A stretch of DNA of 64,000 nucleotides from CAVTPD01 sp963736575 (GTDB taxonomy: Bacteria; Bacteroidota; Bacteroidia; Cytophagales; JAAEPT01): positions 1,116,001-1,180,000 of the forward strand of contig CAVTPD010000003.1 in assembly GCA_963736575.1 (NCBI GenBank), in the 5' to 3' direction. Every line of letters starts with the position of its first letter. The stretch's first letter is position 1. Under the pieces are notes generated by a model. It saw only the letters and a program-made list of their open reading frames with translations. It was not told the origin of the DNA and made no database searches. Shown here in pieces: positions 45,290-52,608 of the stretch. A program made the position numbers and the translations under genes.

Positions 45290-46519
45290 ATGGAAGAAAC
45301 TGTATTTTTAAACCCTATCACTGAACACATAAAACAAGCGATTCAAGAGAGTAAAGAAAAAATACACTTTGCATCTCCCTTTTTATCAACGTTTGCTCTT
45401 CAAATTCTTAAAATTGAGAATACGATTAACATCAAAGATAAAAGAATCATAACTCGATTCGATGAAACCAACATTCATTCATTTGAACTACCAACCCTAA
45501 AAAAGTTAATTGAATTAGGCTTTTCAATTAGGTTTAATAACTCGATCCACCTTAAACTATATGTTACGGATAATGAATCTTACATAACATCATCAAACTT
45601 AACAAAAGGAGGGTTTGAAGATAACATTGAATTATCTGTAAAGGTAGATTCTACAAACCACAAAAACTGTTCGAAAATCTTCGAGGATATTTGGTCAAAG
45701 AACATAAACAATGAACTAACGATAACAGATATCGAAAGGAATTGGCATAAATATTCCGTTCTGAAAAAGCGTCAAAACTACTCATCTAAACCTAAGAAAG
45801 AGATCACTATTACAGAGATAGTACTTAATGAAATAAATATAGAAAATCTCATTTCTGGCATATTGGGGCAAAACCAAGATAATTCTTGGAGACTCAAATT
45901 CGTTTTTGAATCAAACAAGCTTAGAAGTAAGACAATAGAACGCATACATTCAGGTTTTAGTGAAGAGATTTTTTATGTCCCAGCTGACCACCCTAAAAGA
46001 AAAGACTGTTTGTTTTATGAACTTTCATATGGACCTGAAGTAAAAATTGCGGGAACGGGTCTTCGAGAAAGCCATTTTGAGACAGTTTTTTTGCACAAAG
46101 AATTTAGAGATGTAATTAATTATTTGCTTCCTGAAACTATTGGTTTGAAAAAGTGGAATTTAAGTGACAAAGAAGAACTGAAAGAGTTTTGCAATGGTCT
46201 ATTCGAATTCAATATTAAGTGTTATACACAAACACTACCAATAAGACTCGCCTCATATTTTTACCCTGATTTTTTCTTACCAATATTCAAACTCGAACAT
46301 TTAGAAAAAGCTTCTAAAACTTTAGGAATAAATACAAATGCAAAGTCTAAAGGTGATAAATTGTACATTTACAACTCTTTTCTACTTGATAAAATGAAAC
46401 ACCTCCCTTTTAACATTAGTATTAAATCCGAAATACTATATCAGCTCATTTTTACTATTGAACTATATGAAAAGACTTCAAAATGGAGAAACATACAATC
46501 AGATATTAGCAGACCATAA
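45290..46519 (+). CDS. PLD-like nuclease domain protein (cassette 7)
   Basis: 409 residues. Residues about 1-150 form a phospholipase D-like domain: IKQAIQESKEKIHFASPFLS, then an HKD-type motif in NNSIHLKLYVTDNESYITSS followed by NLTKGGFEDNIELSVKVD. Such single-HKD proteins are often nucleases associated with restriction or helicase systems. The C-terminal ~230 residues (including FCNGLFEFNIKCYTQTLPIR and RLASYFYPDFFLPIFKLEHL) are a separate region I cannot name; similar segments occur in restriction-type proteins. A DNA-acting role is inferred. The stop is about 75 bp before the palindrome opening, and a hairpin (AAGAAGGT / ACCTTCTT) lies between. Confidence 0.7.
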   Translation: MEETVFLNPITEHIKQAIQESKEKIHFASPFLSTFALQILKIENTINIKDKRIITRFDETNIHSFELPTLKKLIELGFSIRFNNSIHLKLYVTDNESYITSSNLTKGGFEDNIELSVKVDSTNHKNCSKIFEDIWSKNINNELTITDIERNWHKYSVLKKRQNYSSKPKKEITITEIVLNEINIENLISGILGQNQDNSWRLKFVFESNKLRSKTIERIHSGFSEEIFYVPADHPKRKDCLFYELSYGPEVKIAGTGLRESHFETVFLHKEFRDVINYLLPETIGLKKWNLSDKEELKEFCNGLFEFNIKCYTQTLPIRLASYFYPDFFLPIFKLEHLEKASKTLGINTNAKSKGDKLYIYNSFLLDKMKHLPFNISIKSEILYQLIFTIELYEKTSKWRNIQSDISRP

Positions 46520-46593
46520 AAGAAGGTGGAAAAGAAACCTTCTTGAACAAGGAAAGAACCTATTGATCGAATTGAAAATCATTGATGAAAAAA

Positions 46594-46794
46594 ACACACA
46601 ACAACACCTATGACACCATGTCGTGTCAGTGGGTTACGATAGGTTTGTAGTTACTTACTAGCCCCGCGAATTCTTTGAATTCGCCTAGTGTGAAAAAGAA
46701 ATTACTATGCGAATTCAAAGAATTCGCTACTTAGATAAACGAAACGAAATACGAACTTAAACACGCCACGGTGCATAGCCAGAGCGTTGATATT
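46594..46794 (+). repeat. attC-like cassette end F
   Basis: About 201 bp. It opens with ACACACAAC (46594-46602), the exact complement of the start of cassette 7 (GTTGTGTGT, 45260-45268), and closes at GTTGATAT (46786-46793). A 19-bp perfect inverted pair lies inside (46666-46684 and 46709-46727, GCGAATTCTTTGAATTCGC). The right arm (CACGCCACGGTGCATAGCC) is related to ends C and I. Confidence 0.85.
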
Positions 46795-47335
46795 TCATAA
46801 TGCCGATCAAAAAAGACCGGTAGCAGTTCGTTTTCGCTTAATATGTTTCATTCATTTTATGAACAAAACATATCCGCTACAACAAACAACTACCTACTGC
46901 ATGGGATAGAGGGCAAAACGAAACACAACATTATGTAAGATTTCATGTAGCCTCTAAAAAGCTTATTTTACAGAAAATTTACAATAAGTTTTTAGAAACT
47001 ACCCGACGTTTAAACTAAACTTACTCCTACATTGCACTAACTTCTTTTGTACAAGGTCTTTTTTTAGCATTACGCTACATACAAGAGTGTATAATAATCA
47101 TAATGCCGATCAAAAAAGACCGGTAGCAGTTGGTTTCCGCTTAATATGTTTCATTCATTTTATGAACAAAACATATCCGCTACAACAAACAACTACCTAC
47201 TGTATGGGATAGAGGGCAAAACGAAACACAACATGGAGTAAATTTCATGAAGCCTCTAAAAAGCTTATTTTTAAAGAAAAAATTACAATAAGTTTTTAGA
47301 AACTACCCGACGTTTAAACTAAACTTACTCCTACA
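46787..47335 (+). repeat. Geneless repeat units, copies 3 (deleted) and 4
   Basis: About 550 bp without a gene. Copy 3 (46787-47031) begins TTGATATTTCAT as alpha does, then jumps to the middle of beta (AATGCCGATC), a deletion between two short similar sequences. Copy 4 (47032-47335) is a complete 304-bp beta beginning TTGCACTAAC directly after the CTACA junction. Both end in the AAACACAAC-type palindrome (46921-47034 and 47224-47338). Confidence 0.7.
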
Positions 47336-47366
47336 TTGGCAAGCATAAACAATAAGAAACTAAAAC

Positions 47367-48239
47367 ATGAAACTAAAATTAATTATAGCTTTTGCATTTT
47401 TACTCAATGCACATTTTTCGATGTCCCAATCTATTTCTAATGAAAAATTATTACATTTTTCTTTTGATGGTGTAAACGACACTCACGATTTGATTAAAGG
47501 TGTTGAGGTTAATTTTATAAAAGATGAACCATGGAGTGATTTTTATTCCGATACAAGTATTTATGGAGTTGAGAATTCTTCCATTTATTTAGAAAGAACA
47601 TGGATAGAGATTCCAGATCATGGGTTATCACTTGATAACGATTCTTCAATTTCAATTTCTTTTTGGATTAACTCTCCTTATGGGAGTGAGATGCATGACT
47701 TTTTTCAATGGAATTCCATATTACTAGAGCATATTAATTCATTTATGCTTGTACCGAAAGGTAATATTGATTTTTGGCCGCGTGGAGCTGTAACATTACA
47801 CTTTGTACAAGTCTTTAATAAAGGGAGCTATAAACTTTATATTAACAATGATTTAGAACATAGTGTTTCAGAAGGTATAGATTTTAAGATAAGTGATGAA
47901 TCTTTGAAAATAGGTTCTGACTATTCTAATTACTCAATCGATGAATTGATTGTATTTAAAGGAGCATTAAATAATGAACAAGTTAATTGGCTGTATAATG
48001 AAAATAACCCTATTCTTAATAATCCAAATACTGATGCTTTATCACCTAGTATTAATTTAAAAGTTGAGAATAATGTACTATTGTTTAGTGAAACTGTTGA
48101 TGAGGTAATTGTATACCAAATGGATGGCACTATACTTTCTAAAGGCAATGACTTGAAAGAAGTAAAGTTAATTGAGAATTCAAATTTGATGATTGTAAGT
48201 TATGTCTTTAGAGGGAAAAAGTATTTCAAAAAAATATAA
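47367..48239 (+). CDS. Secreted LamG-like protein (cassette 9)
   Basis: 290 residues with a signal peptide (MKLKLIIAFAFLLNAHFSMS). Residues about 28-215 look like a concanavalin/LamG-type jelly roll: LLHFSFDGVNDTHDLIKG, SISISFWINSPYGSEM, YKLYINNDLEHSVSEG and SIDELIVFKGALNNEQVNWL, the last being a LamG-3-like ending. The last ~60 residues (ENNVLLFSETVDEVIVYQMD, FRGKKYFKKI) resemble a short T9SS-type end, but the YPNP start is missing. Likely carbohydrate- or protein-binding at the surface. It is the only secreted binding protein among the cassettes. Confidence 0.65.
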   Translation: MKLKLIIAFAFLLNAHFSMSQSISNEKLLHFSFDGVNDTHDLIKGVEVNFIKDEPWSDFYSDTSIYGVENSSIYLERTWIEIPDHGLSLDNDSSISISFWINSPYGSEMHDFFQWNSILLEHINSFMLVPKGNIDFWPRGAVTLHFVQVFNKGSYKLYINNDLEHSVSEGIDFKISDESLKIGSDYSNYSIDELIVFKGALNNEQVNWLYNENNPILNNPNTDALSPSINLKVENNVLLFSETVDEVIVYQMDGTILSKGNDLKEVKLIENSNLMIVSYVFRGKKYFKKI

Positions 48240-48241
48240 CG

Positions 48242-48444
48242 CATGCCAACACAGCATATGAAATTATAGCGGGGTTTCGGTATGAATTGAGCTTCTTCCC
48301 TACTTGACTTCCCGCCAATCCCACGGTTTGACTAGCTATGTCGAAATTAATTTACAAGCCAATTCCGCGGGAATTGACTAATCGTTAGACGCAAACATTT
48401 TGTATATTTATTTCGCTACAATTCATATCCAAATGTTGTAGCTC
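48242..48444 (+). repeat. attC-like cassette end H
   Basis: About 203 bp. It opens with CATGCCAAC (48242-48250), matching the complement of the start of cassette 9 (ATTGGCAAG, 47335-47343) at 7 of 9 positions, and closes with GTTGTAGCTC (48435-48444). The outer arms are CATATGAAATTATAGCG and CGCTACAATTCATAT, related to end A. Degenerate inner palindromes are CCAATCCCACGGTTTG and CCAATTCCGCGGGAATTG. Confidence 0.78.
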
Positions 48445-48497
48445 ATACAAAATATTTTTTAAGCTCATTACACAAGTTTATTGAGCTTTATTATCTT

Positions 48498-48505
48498 TAT
48501 CTTTG
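48498..48505 (+). promoter_or_regulatory. Possible -7 element inside cassette 10
   Basis: TATCTTTG exactly fits the Bacteroidota TAnnTTTG element, 16 bp before the ATG at 48521. It suggests that this cassette carries its own promoter with a very short leader. No good -33 element is seen. Confidence 0.35.
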
Positions 48506-48520
48506 AGCTCAAATGATATT

Positions 48521-49558
48521 ATGGATAATCGAGAACAGCTAATCATTGAATACTTAAAGAACACTCCTCTTCAGTCTTCAAGATCAATCTTTGATAACAC
48601 TTCTTTAGATGTAAGTTATGCTACTTTAAAAAGAATTCTTTCTAAACTGGTTATTGACAACACTTTAGAAATACACGGACAAGGAAAAGGAACTAAGTAT
48701 CAAATTTCTCCTTCATACAATATCAATGTCTCAATTGACATGGAGTCATATTACGAAAAAGAAATTGATGAAAGACAGATAAAAGAAAACTTCAACCCTA
48801 TTGTCATCAAAGCGACTCTTTATCAAGCTAAGCTTTTCACAGAATCAGAACTAAACCATCTATCTGATCTCCACTCCGAATACCTAAAAAACATAGAAGC
48901 TCTAAAAACAAATGAATACCAAAAGGAATTAGAGCGATTAGCTATTGATCTAAGTTGGAAATCATCCCAAATAGAAGGAAACACATATTCTTTACTAGAA
49001 ACAGAACGGCTACTAAAGGAAAAAGAAACTGCTAAAGGGAAAACTAAAGAAGAAGCAGTTATGCTTCTCAACCATAAAGATGCTTTAGATTTCATCATTG
49101 AACACACTGATTATCTTGAGCCCCTGACAATAAACAAGATTGAAGACATACACAGTCTTCTTATCAAAGAATTAGAAATAGATAGAAACTTAAGAACAAG
49201 AAGAGTCGGTATATCTGGAACAAACTATCGTCCATTGGACAATGAATTTCTAATCAGAGATGCTCTTAGTGACATGTGTGACCTTGTAAACTCAAAGCCA
49301 AATATCTTCGAAAAAGCATTACTACTTCTAGTTCTCATATCATACATCCAACCATTTATGGATGGTAACAAAAGAACAGCACGAATTGTAAGCAACGCAA
49401 TCCTGATGAATAACAAACACTGTCCGATTTCATTCAGGACAGTTGATTCTATTGACTATAAAAAAGCTATGCTACTTTTCTACGAACAAAATAACATCTA
49501 TAACTTCAAGAAAATATTCATTGAACAATTTGAGTTCGCGGTAAAAACGTACTTTTAA
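48521..49558 (+). CDS. Fic-domain protein with N-terminal winged helix (cassette 10)
   Basis: 345 residues from ATG 48521; a TTG six codons upstream would lie within a promoter-like element. Residues about 1-65 are a winged-helix-like domain (EYLKNTPLQSSRSIFDNTSL, ATLKRILSKLVIDN). The Fic part carries the inhibitory motif of class II Fic proteins (KSSQIEGNTYSL, S-x-x-x-E-G) and the active-site loop IQPFMDGNKRTARIV, where the usual catalytic His is Gln. The motif otherwise fits. The protein may be inactive as an AMP-transferase or use a variant chemistry. The stop lies 4 bp before the palindrome opening. Confidence 0.8.
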   Translation: MDNREQLIIEYLKNTPLQSSRSIFDNTSLDVSYATLKRILSKLVIDNTLEIHGQGKGTKYQISPSYNINVSIDMESYYEKEIDERQIKENFNPIVIKATLYQAKLFTESELNHLSDLHSEYLKNIEALKTNEYQKELERLAIDLSWKSSQIEGNTYSLLETERLLKEKETAKGKTKEEAVMLLNHKDALDFIIEHTDYLEPLTINKIEDIHSLLIKELEIDRNLRTRRVGISGTNYRPLDNEFLIRDALSDMCDLVNSKPNIFEKALLLLVLISYIQPFMDGNKRTARIVSNAILMNNKHCPISFRTVDSIDYKKAMLLFYEQNNIYNFKKIFIEQFEFAVKTYF

Positions 49559-49562
49559 AAAA

Positions 49563-49763
49563 GAGCTACAACAACAGCTATGACACCATGTCGGGTCAGT
49601 GGGTTACAATAGGTTTGTAGTTACTTGATAGCCCGCGAATTCTTTGAATTCGCCTTGTGTGAAATAGAAATTACTATGCGAATTCGAAGAATTCGCTACT
49701 TTGAAAACTTAAACGAACTACTACTAAATCACGCCACGGTTCTTACCCGAACCGTTGCAAGCC
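49563..49763 (+). repeat. attC-like cassette end I
   Basis: About 201 bp. It opens with GAGCTACAAC (49563-49572), the exact complement of the start of cassette 10 (GTTGTAGCTC, 48435-48444), and closes with GTTGCAAGCC (49754-49763). The inner pair (49635-49653 and 49678-49696) is GCGAATTCTTTGAATTCGC facing GCGAATTCGAAGAATTCGC, imperfect at the centre. It closely resembles ends C and F although the genes are unrelated. Confidence 0.83.
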
Positions 49764-49778
49764 ACATAAGAAAACCAC

Positions 49779-50621
49779 GTGAAAGGGAAAAACCAATTTT
49801 CGGAATTTGAATTTGAGATGTTAAAAAAATTGACGTCTGAAAAGGTCAAAGCAAGTCCCGACAAACAAAAAGGAATTCGGAATAAAATCAGAAATTTAGG
49901 ATTTTATTACTCGGATTTTAATACTCAAAAAAACGGTTACGATTTAAAAGACTTGCAACAATTAATCAACAGCGGACAAATAAAAATAATCGGACAAAAT
50001 AAATTGCTGAAACCCAAAGTTTCGGAATTGATAAAACCAACCCAATCTCAAAAAATTGAAACCAAAGTAAACAACTACGAGAATTTATCGCAGATTTTGA
50101 CCAAATTTTCAGCAAACAGATTTGACCCAATGCTTGACCACGAAACCAAAATTGATAACAGTTCAGGAAATTATATAATCTGTAAAAGAAAAAATGTGGA
50201 TTTACCGAAAAACACAACTGAAATTCAATTTAAAAAATTTGAAAAGCTTGAAGTCATTTATACAGGAATTGCGGGAAAAAGTTTGAAAACCCGGGATTTT
50301 AGACAACATTTTAAAGGAAACAATGCTGGACGCTCGACTTTAAGAAAAAGTTTGGGAGTATTATTTGGTTACAAATTAATTCCAAGAGACAAAGACTCGA
50401 ATACAGGAAAAACTAAATTTTGCATCGAAGATGAGATTAAATTAAGCGACTGGATGCAAAAGAATTTAATAATGTATTTTTTACCAAATTCTGACTTTAA
50501 TATTCTCGAAGACAAACTGATTGAGTATTTTAATCCACCATTGAATTTAAGCAAAAACAGAAATTTAGTAAATTTAAATTTTAGAAAAAAATTATCCGAA
50601 TTGAGAAACAAAACGGAATAA
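49779..50621 (+). CDS. GIY-YIG-like nuclease (cassette 11)
   Basis: 280 residues if the GTG at 49779 is used; the first ATG in frame is at 49818. The N-terminal ~45 residues (EMLKKLTSEKVKASPDKQKG) look like a small helical domain. The C-terminal part (about 125-265) has the layout of a GIY-YIG nuclease: NYIICKRKNV, LEVIYTGIAGKSLKTRDFRQ (YTG in place of YIG, then the conserved Arg), HFKGNNAGRSTLRKSLGVLF, and the metal-binding Glu in ILEDKLIEYFNPPLNLSKNR. A DNA-cleaving role is inferred. It is the last gene of the array; its cassette end is partly decayed. Confidence 0.6.
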   Translation: MKGKNQFSEFEFEMLKKLTSEKVKASPDKQKGIRNKIRNLGFYYSDFNTQKNGYDLKDLQQLINSGQIKIIGQNKLLKPKVSELIKPTQSQKIETKVNNYENLSQILTKFSANRFDPMLDHETKIDNSSGNYIICKRKNVDLPKNTTEIQFKKFEKLEVIYTGIAGKSLKTRDFRQHFKGNNAGRSTLRKSLGVLFGYKLIPRDKDSNTGKTKFCIEDEIKLSDWMQKNLIMYFLPNSDFNILEDKLIEYFNPPLNLSKNRNLVNLNFRKKLSELRNKTE

Positions 50622-50627
50622 AAATAC

Positions 50628-50810
50628 GTCTAGCAACAACATTTATATCTCATGTCTAAGTAGTTGTTTAATCGAAGTTAAGGCCTCGGTTGCCGCCATG
50701 CTGAGCATGGTGGTTATCAGTAAAAGTAGTCCGCCACGAAAACAGAGGAAACCAATAACAACGGAGTTCCCAAAGTGAAAACTTCGCTACAAACGAAGGC
50801 TTCACTACCA
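50628..50810 (+). repeat. Decayed attC-like end at the array's right border
   Basis: GTCTAGCAAC (50628-50637) matches the complement of the start of cassette 11 (GTTGCAAGCC) at 8 of 10 positions, so the opening is recognisable. Inside are CCATGCTGAGCATGG and, further on, GTGAA..TTCG / CGAA..TTCAC hairpins. I cannot find a matching closing arm with GTT, so the site is truncated or diverged where the array ends. Confidence 0.5.
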
Positions 50811-50813
50811 AAA

Positions 50814-50841
50814 AAAAGCAACCCGGTTAAAGGTTGCTTTT
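50814..50841. terminator. Bidirectional terminator between the array and prfC
   Basis: AAAAGCAACC (50814-50823) pairs with GGTTGCTTTT (50832-50841), with a T-run on the minus strand. It serves prfC and also blocks read-through from the cassettes. Confidence 0.8.
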
Positions 50842-50893
50842 CTAACTAATTGCTATATAGTAGTAACGGCTCTCAGTACTCGCCTCCTAAAAC

Positions 50894-52486
50894 CTAACCC
50901 TCTTCTTTGTACTCCGAAGTAAAGTGGAACTTTACCTTAGGGAACTTATCTTTTGCCATAGTGATGGAATAGGCAGAATCGGCCAAAAAAACATCTCTGC
51001 CTAATTTGTCCTTCGCCATATTCCGTTGTTTACGGCTTTTGAAGTCGGCTAGCTGAGCTTCGTCTTCGCAACTAATCCAGCACGCTTTGTAAAGCGAAAT
51101 AGGATCCCATCTACATTTGGCGTTGTACTCGTGTTCTAAACGGTGTTCAATTACTTCAAACTGAAGGGCACCAACCGTACCAATAATCTTACGACCATTA
51201 AATTGGTTGGTAAACAACTGCGCAACCCCTTCGTCCATTAACTGATCAATGCCTTTGTTCAGTTGTTTGGTTTTCATTGGGTCTGCATTCTCAATGTATT
51301 TAAAGATTTCTGGTGAGAAGCTTGGCATGCCTTTGAAGTGCAACTCTTCGCCCTCGGTTAAAGTATCGCCAATAATAAAGTTACCCGTATCGTGTATACC
51401 TACAATATCACCAGGGAAAGCTTGGTCTACAATCGATTTTTTATCGGCCATAAATGCCGTTGGGTTAGAAAACTTTAATTGTCTTTTTAAACGTATATGT
51501 TTGTAATTGGTGTTTCGGTTAAATGTACCCGAACATATTTTTAAGAAAGCCAAACGGTCGCGGTGTTTGGGATCCATATTGGCATGTATTTTAAATACAA
51601 AACCTGTAAATTTTTCTTCTTTCGAATCAATAAAACGCTCTTCGGCTTGTTTACCTTGTGGTTTAGGAGCAATCTTAATAAAACTATCTAGCAACTCCTT
51701 TACCCCAAAATTATTTAAAGCTGAACCGAAAAAAACCGGTGAAATTTTACCTTTAAGGTATTCTTCCACATCCAATTCAGGATAAACGGTTTCTACAATT
51801 TCTTTGTCTTCACGAAGTAAATCTGCCGCAGCTTGTCCTACATATTTATCCAAGTCTTCAGAATCGGCATCTAACTCAATACTTTCTGTAATTCGTTGTT
51901 TGTCCGACTCAAAAAGATTTAACGATTTATCGTACAAGTTATAAACCCCTTGAAAATCCTGACCCATACCAATTGGCCAGCTTAAGGGAACAACATTCAA
52001 CCCAAGTTTTTCTTCTACTTCGTCTAAAAGATCTACCGCATCTTTACCCGGTCTATCTAATTTGTTAATAAAAACAATAACCGGCGTATCACGCATTCTA
52101 CAAACCTGAACCAGTTTTTCGGTCTGTGCCTCTACCCCTTTGGCAACGTCTATTACCACAATTACACTATCAACAGCGGTTAAAGTTCTAAACGTATCTT
52201 CTTGGAAATCTTGGTGACCCGGTGTATCTAAAATATTAATCTTAATGCCTTCGTATTCAAAACCCATAACCGAAGTAGCCACAGAAATACCTCTTTGCTT
52301 CTCAATTTCCATGAAATCGGAAGTAGCGGTTTTCTTAATCTTGTTCGATTTTACAGCACCAGCTATTTGAATAGCACCACCAAAAAGTAAAAGCTTTTCG
52401 GTAAGCGTTGTTTTACCCGCATCTGGGTGACTTATAATAGCGAAGGTTCTTCTTCTTTGTATTTCAGACTGAAGTTTTGAAGACAT
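50894..52486 (-). CDS. prfC: Peptide chain release factor 3
   Basis: 530 residues, normal for RF3, a translational GTPase that removes RF1/RF2 from the ribosome after termination. GTPase motifs: G1 SHPDAGKTTLTEKLLLFG, switch II ILDTPGHQDF, G4 VFINKLDRPGKDAVD. Domain II follows and the C-terminal RF3-specific domain includes VGALQFEVIEHRLEHEYNAK. The start MSSKLQSEIQRRRTFAIISH is the usual RF3 start. No frameshift or truncation. It marks a return to conserved chromosomal genes after the cassette array. Confidence 0.95.
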   Translation of the reverse strand: MSSKLQSEIQRRRTFAIISHPDAGKTTLTEKLLLFGGAIQIAGAVKSNKIKKTATSDFMEIEKQRGISVATSVMGFEYEGIKINILDTPGHQDFQEDTFRTLTAVDSVIVVIDVAKGVEAQTEKLVQVCRMRDTPVIVFINKLDRPGKDAVDLLDEVEEKLGLNVVPLSWPIGMGQDFQGVYNLYDKSLNLFESDKQRITESIELDADSEDLDKYVGQAAADLLREDKEIVETVYPELDVEEYLKGKISPVFFGSALNNFGVKELLDSFIKIAPKPQGKQAEERFIDSKEEKFTGFVFKIHANMDPKHRDRLAFLKICSGTFNRNTNYKHIRLKRQLKFSNPTAFMADKKSIVDQAFPGDIVGIHDTGNFIIGDTLTEGEELHFKGMPSFSPEIFKYIENADPMKTKQLNKGIDQLMDEGVAQLFTNQFNGRKIIGTVGALQFEVIEHRLEHEYNAKCRWDPISLYKACWISCEDEAQLADFKSRKQRNMAKDKLGRDVFLADSAYSITMAKDKFPKVKFHFTSEYKEEG

Positions 52487-52608
52487 AGAGTATCAATTTG
52501 CCTGCAAAAATAAGAATTCATTATTCTTTACCCGAGTGTATTGATATATTTACTAGTAAACATTTTTAGCTTTCGGTAGAAAGCTGTATTCATTTTTAAG
52601 ACTTTTAT

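Noticed and set aside
39007..49763. Simple transcription terminators for each cassette gene
   Set aside because: The palindromes are about 200 bp with no T-runs, and their ends are matched to the cassette starts. They may also stop transcription, but that does not explain the end complementarity.
36874..50640. CRISPR array
   Set aside because: The repeats are long, far apart, palindromic and enclose genes; no short regular repeats with unique spacers and no cas genes.
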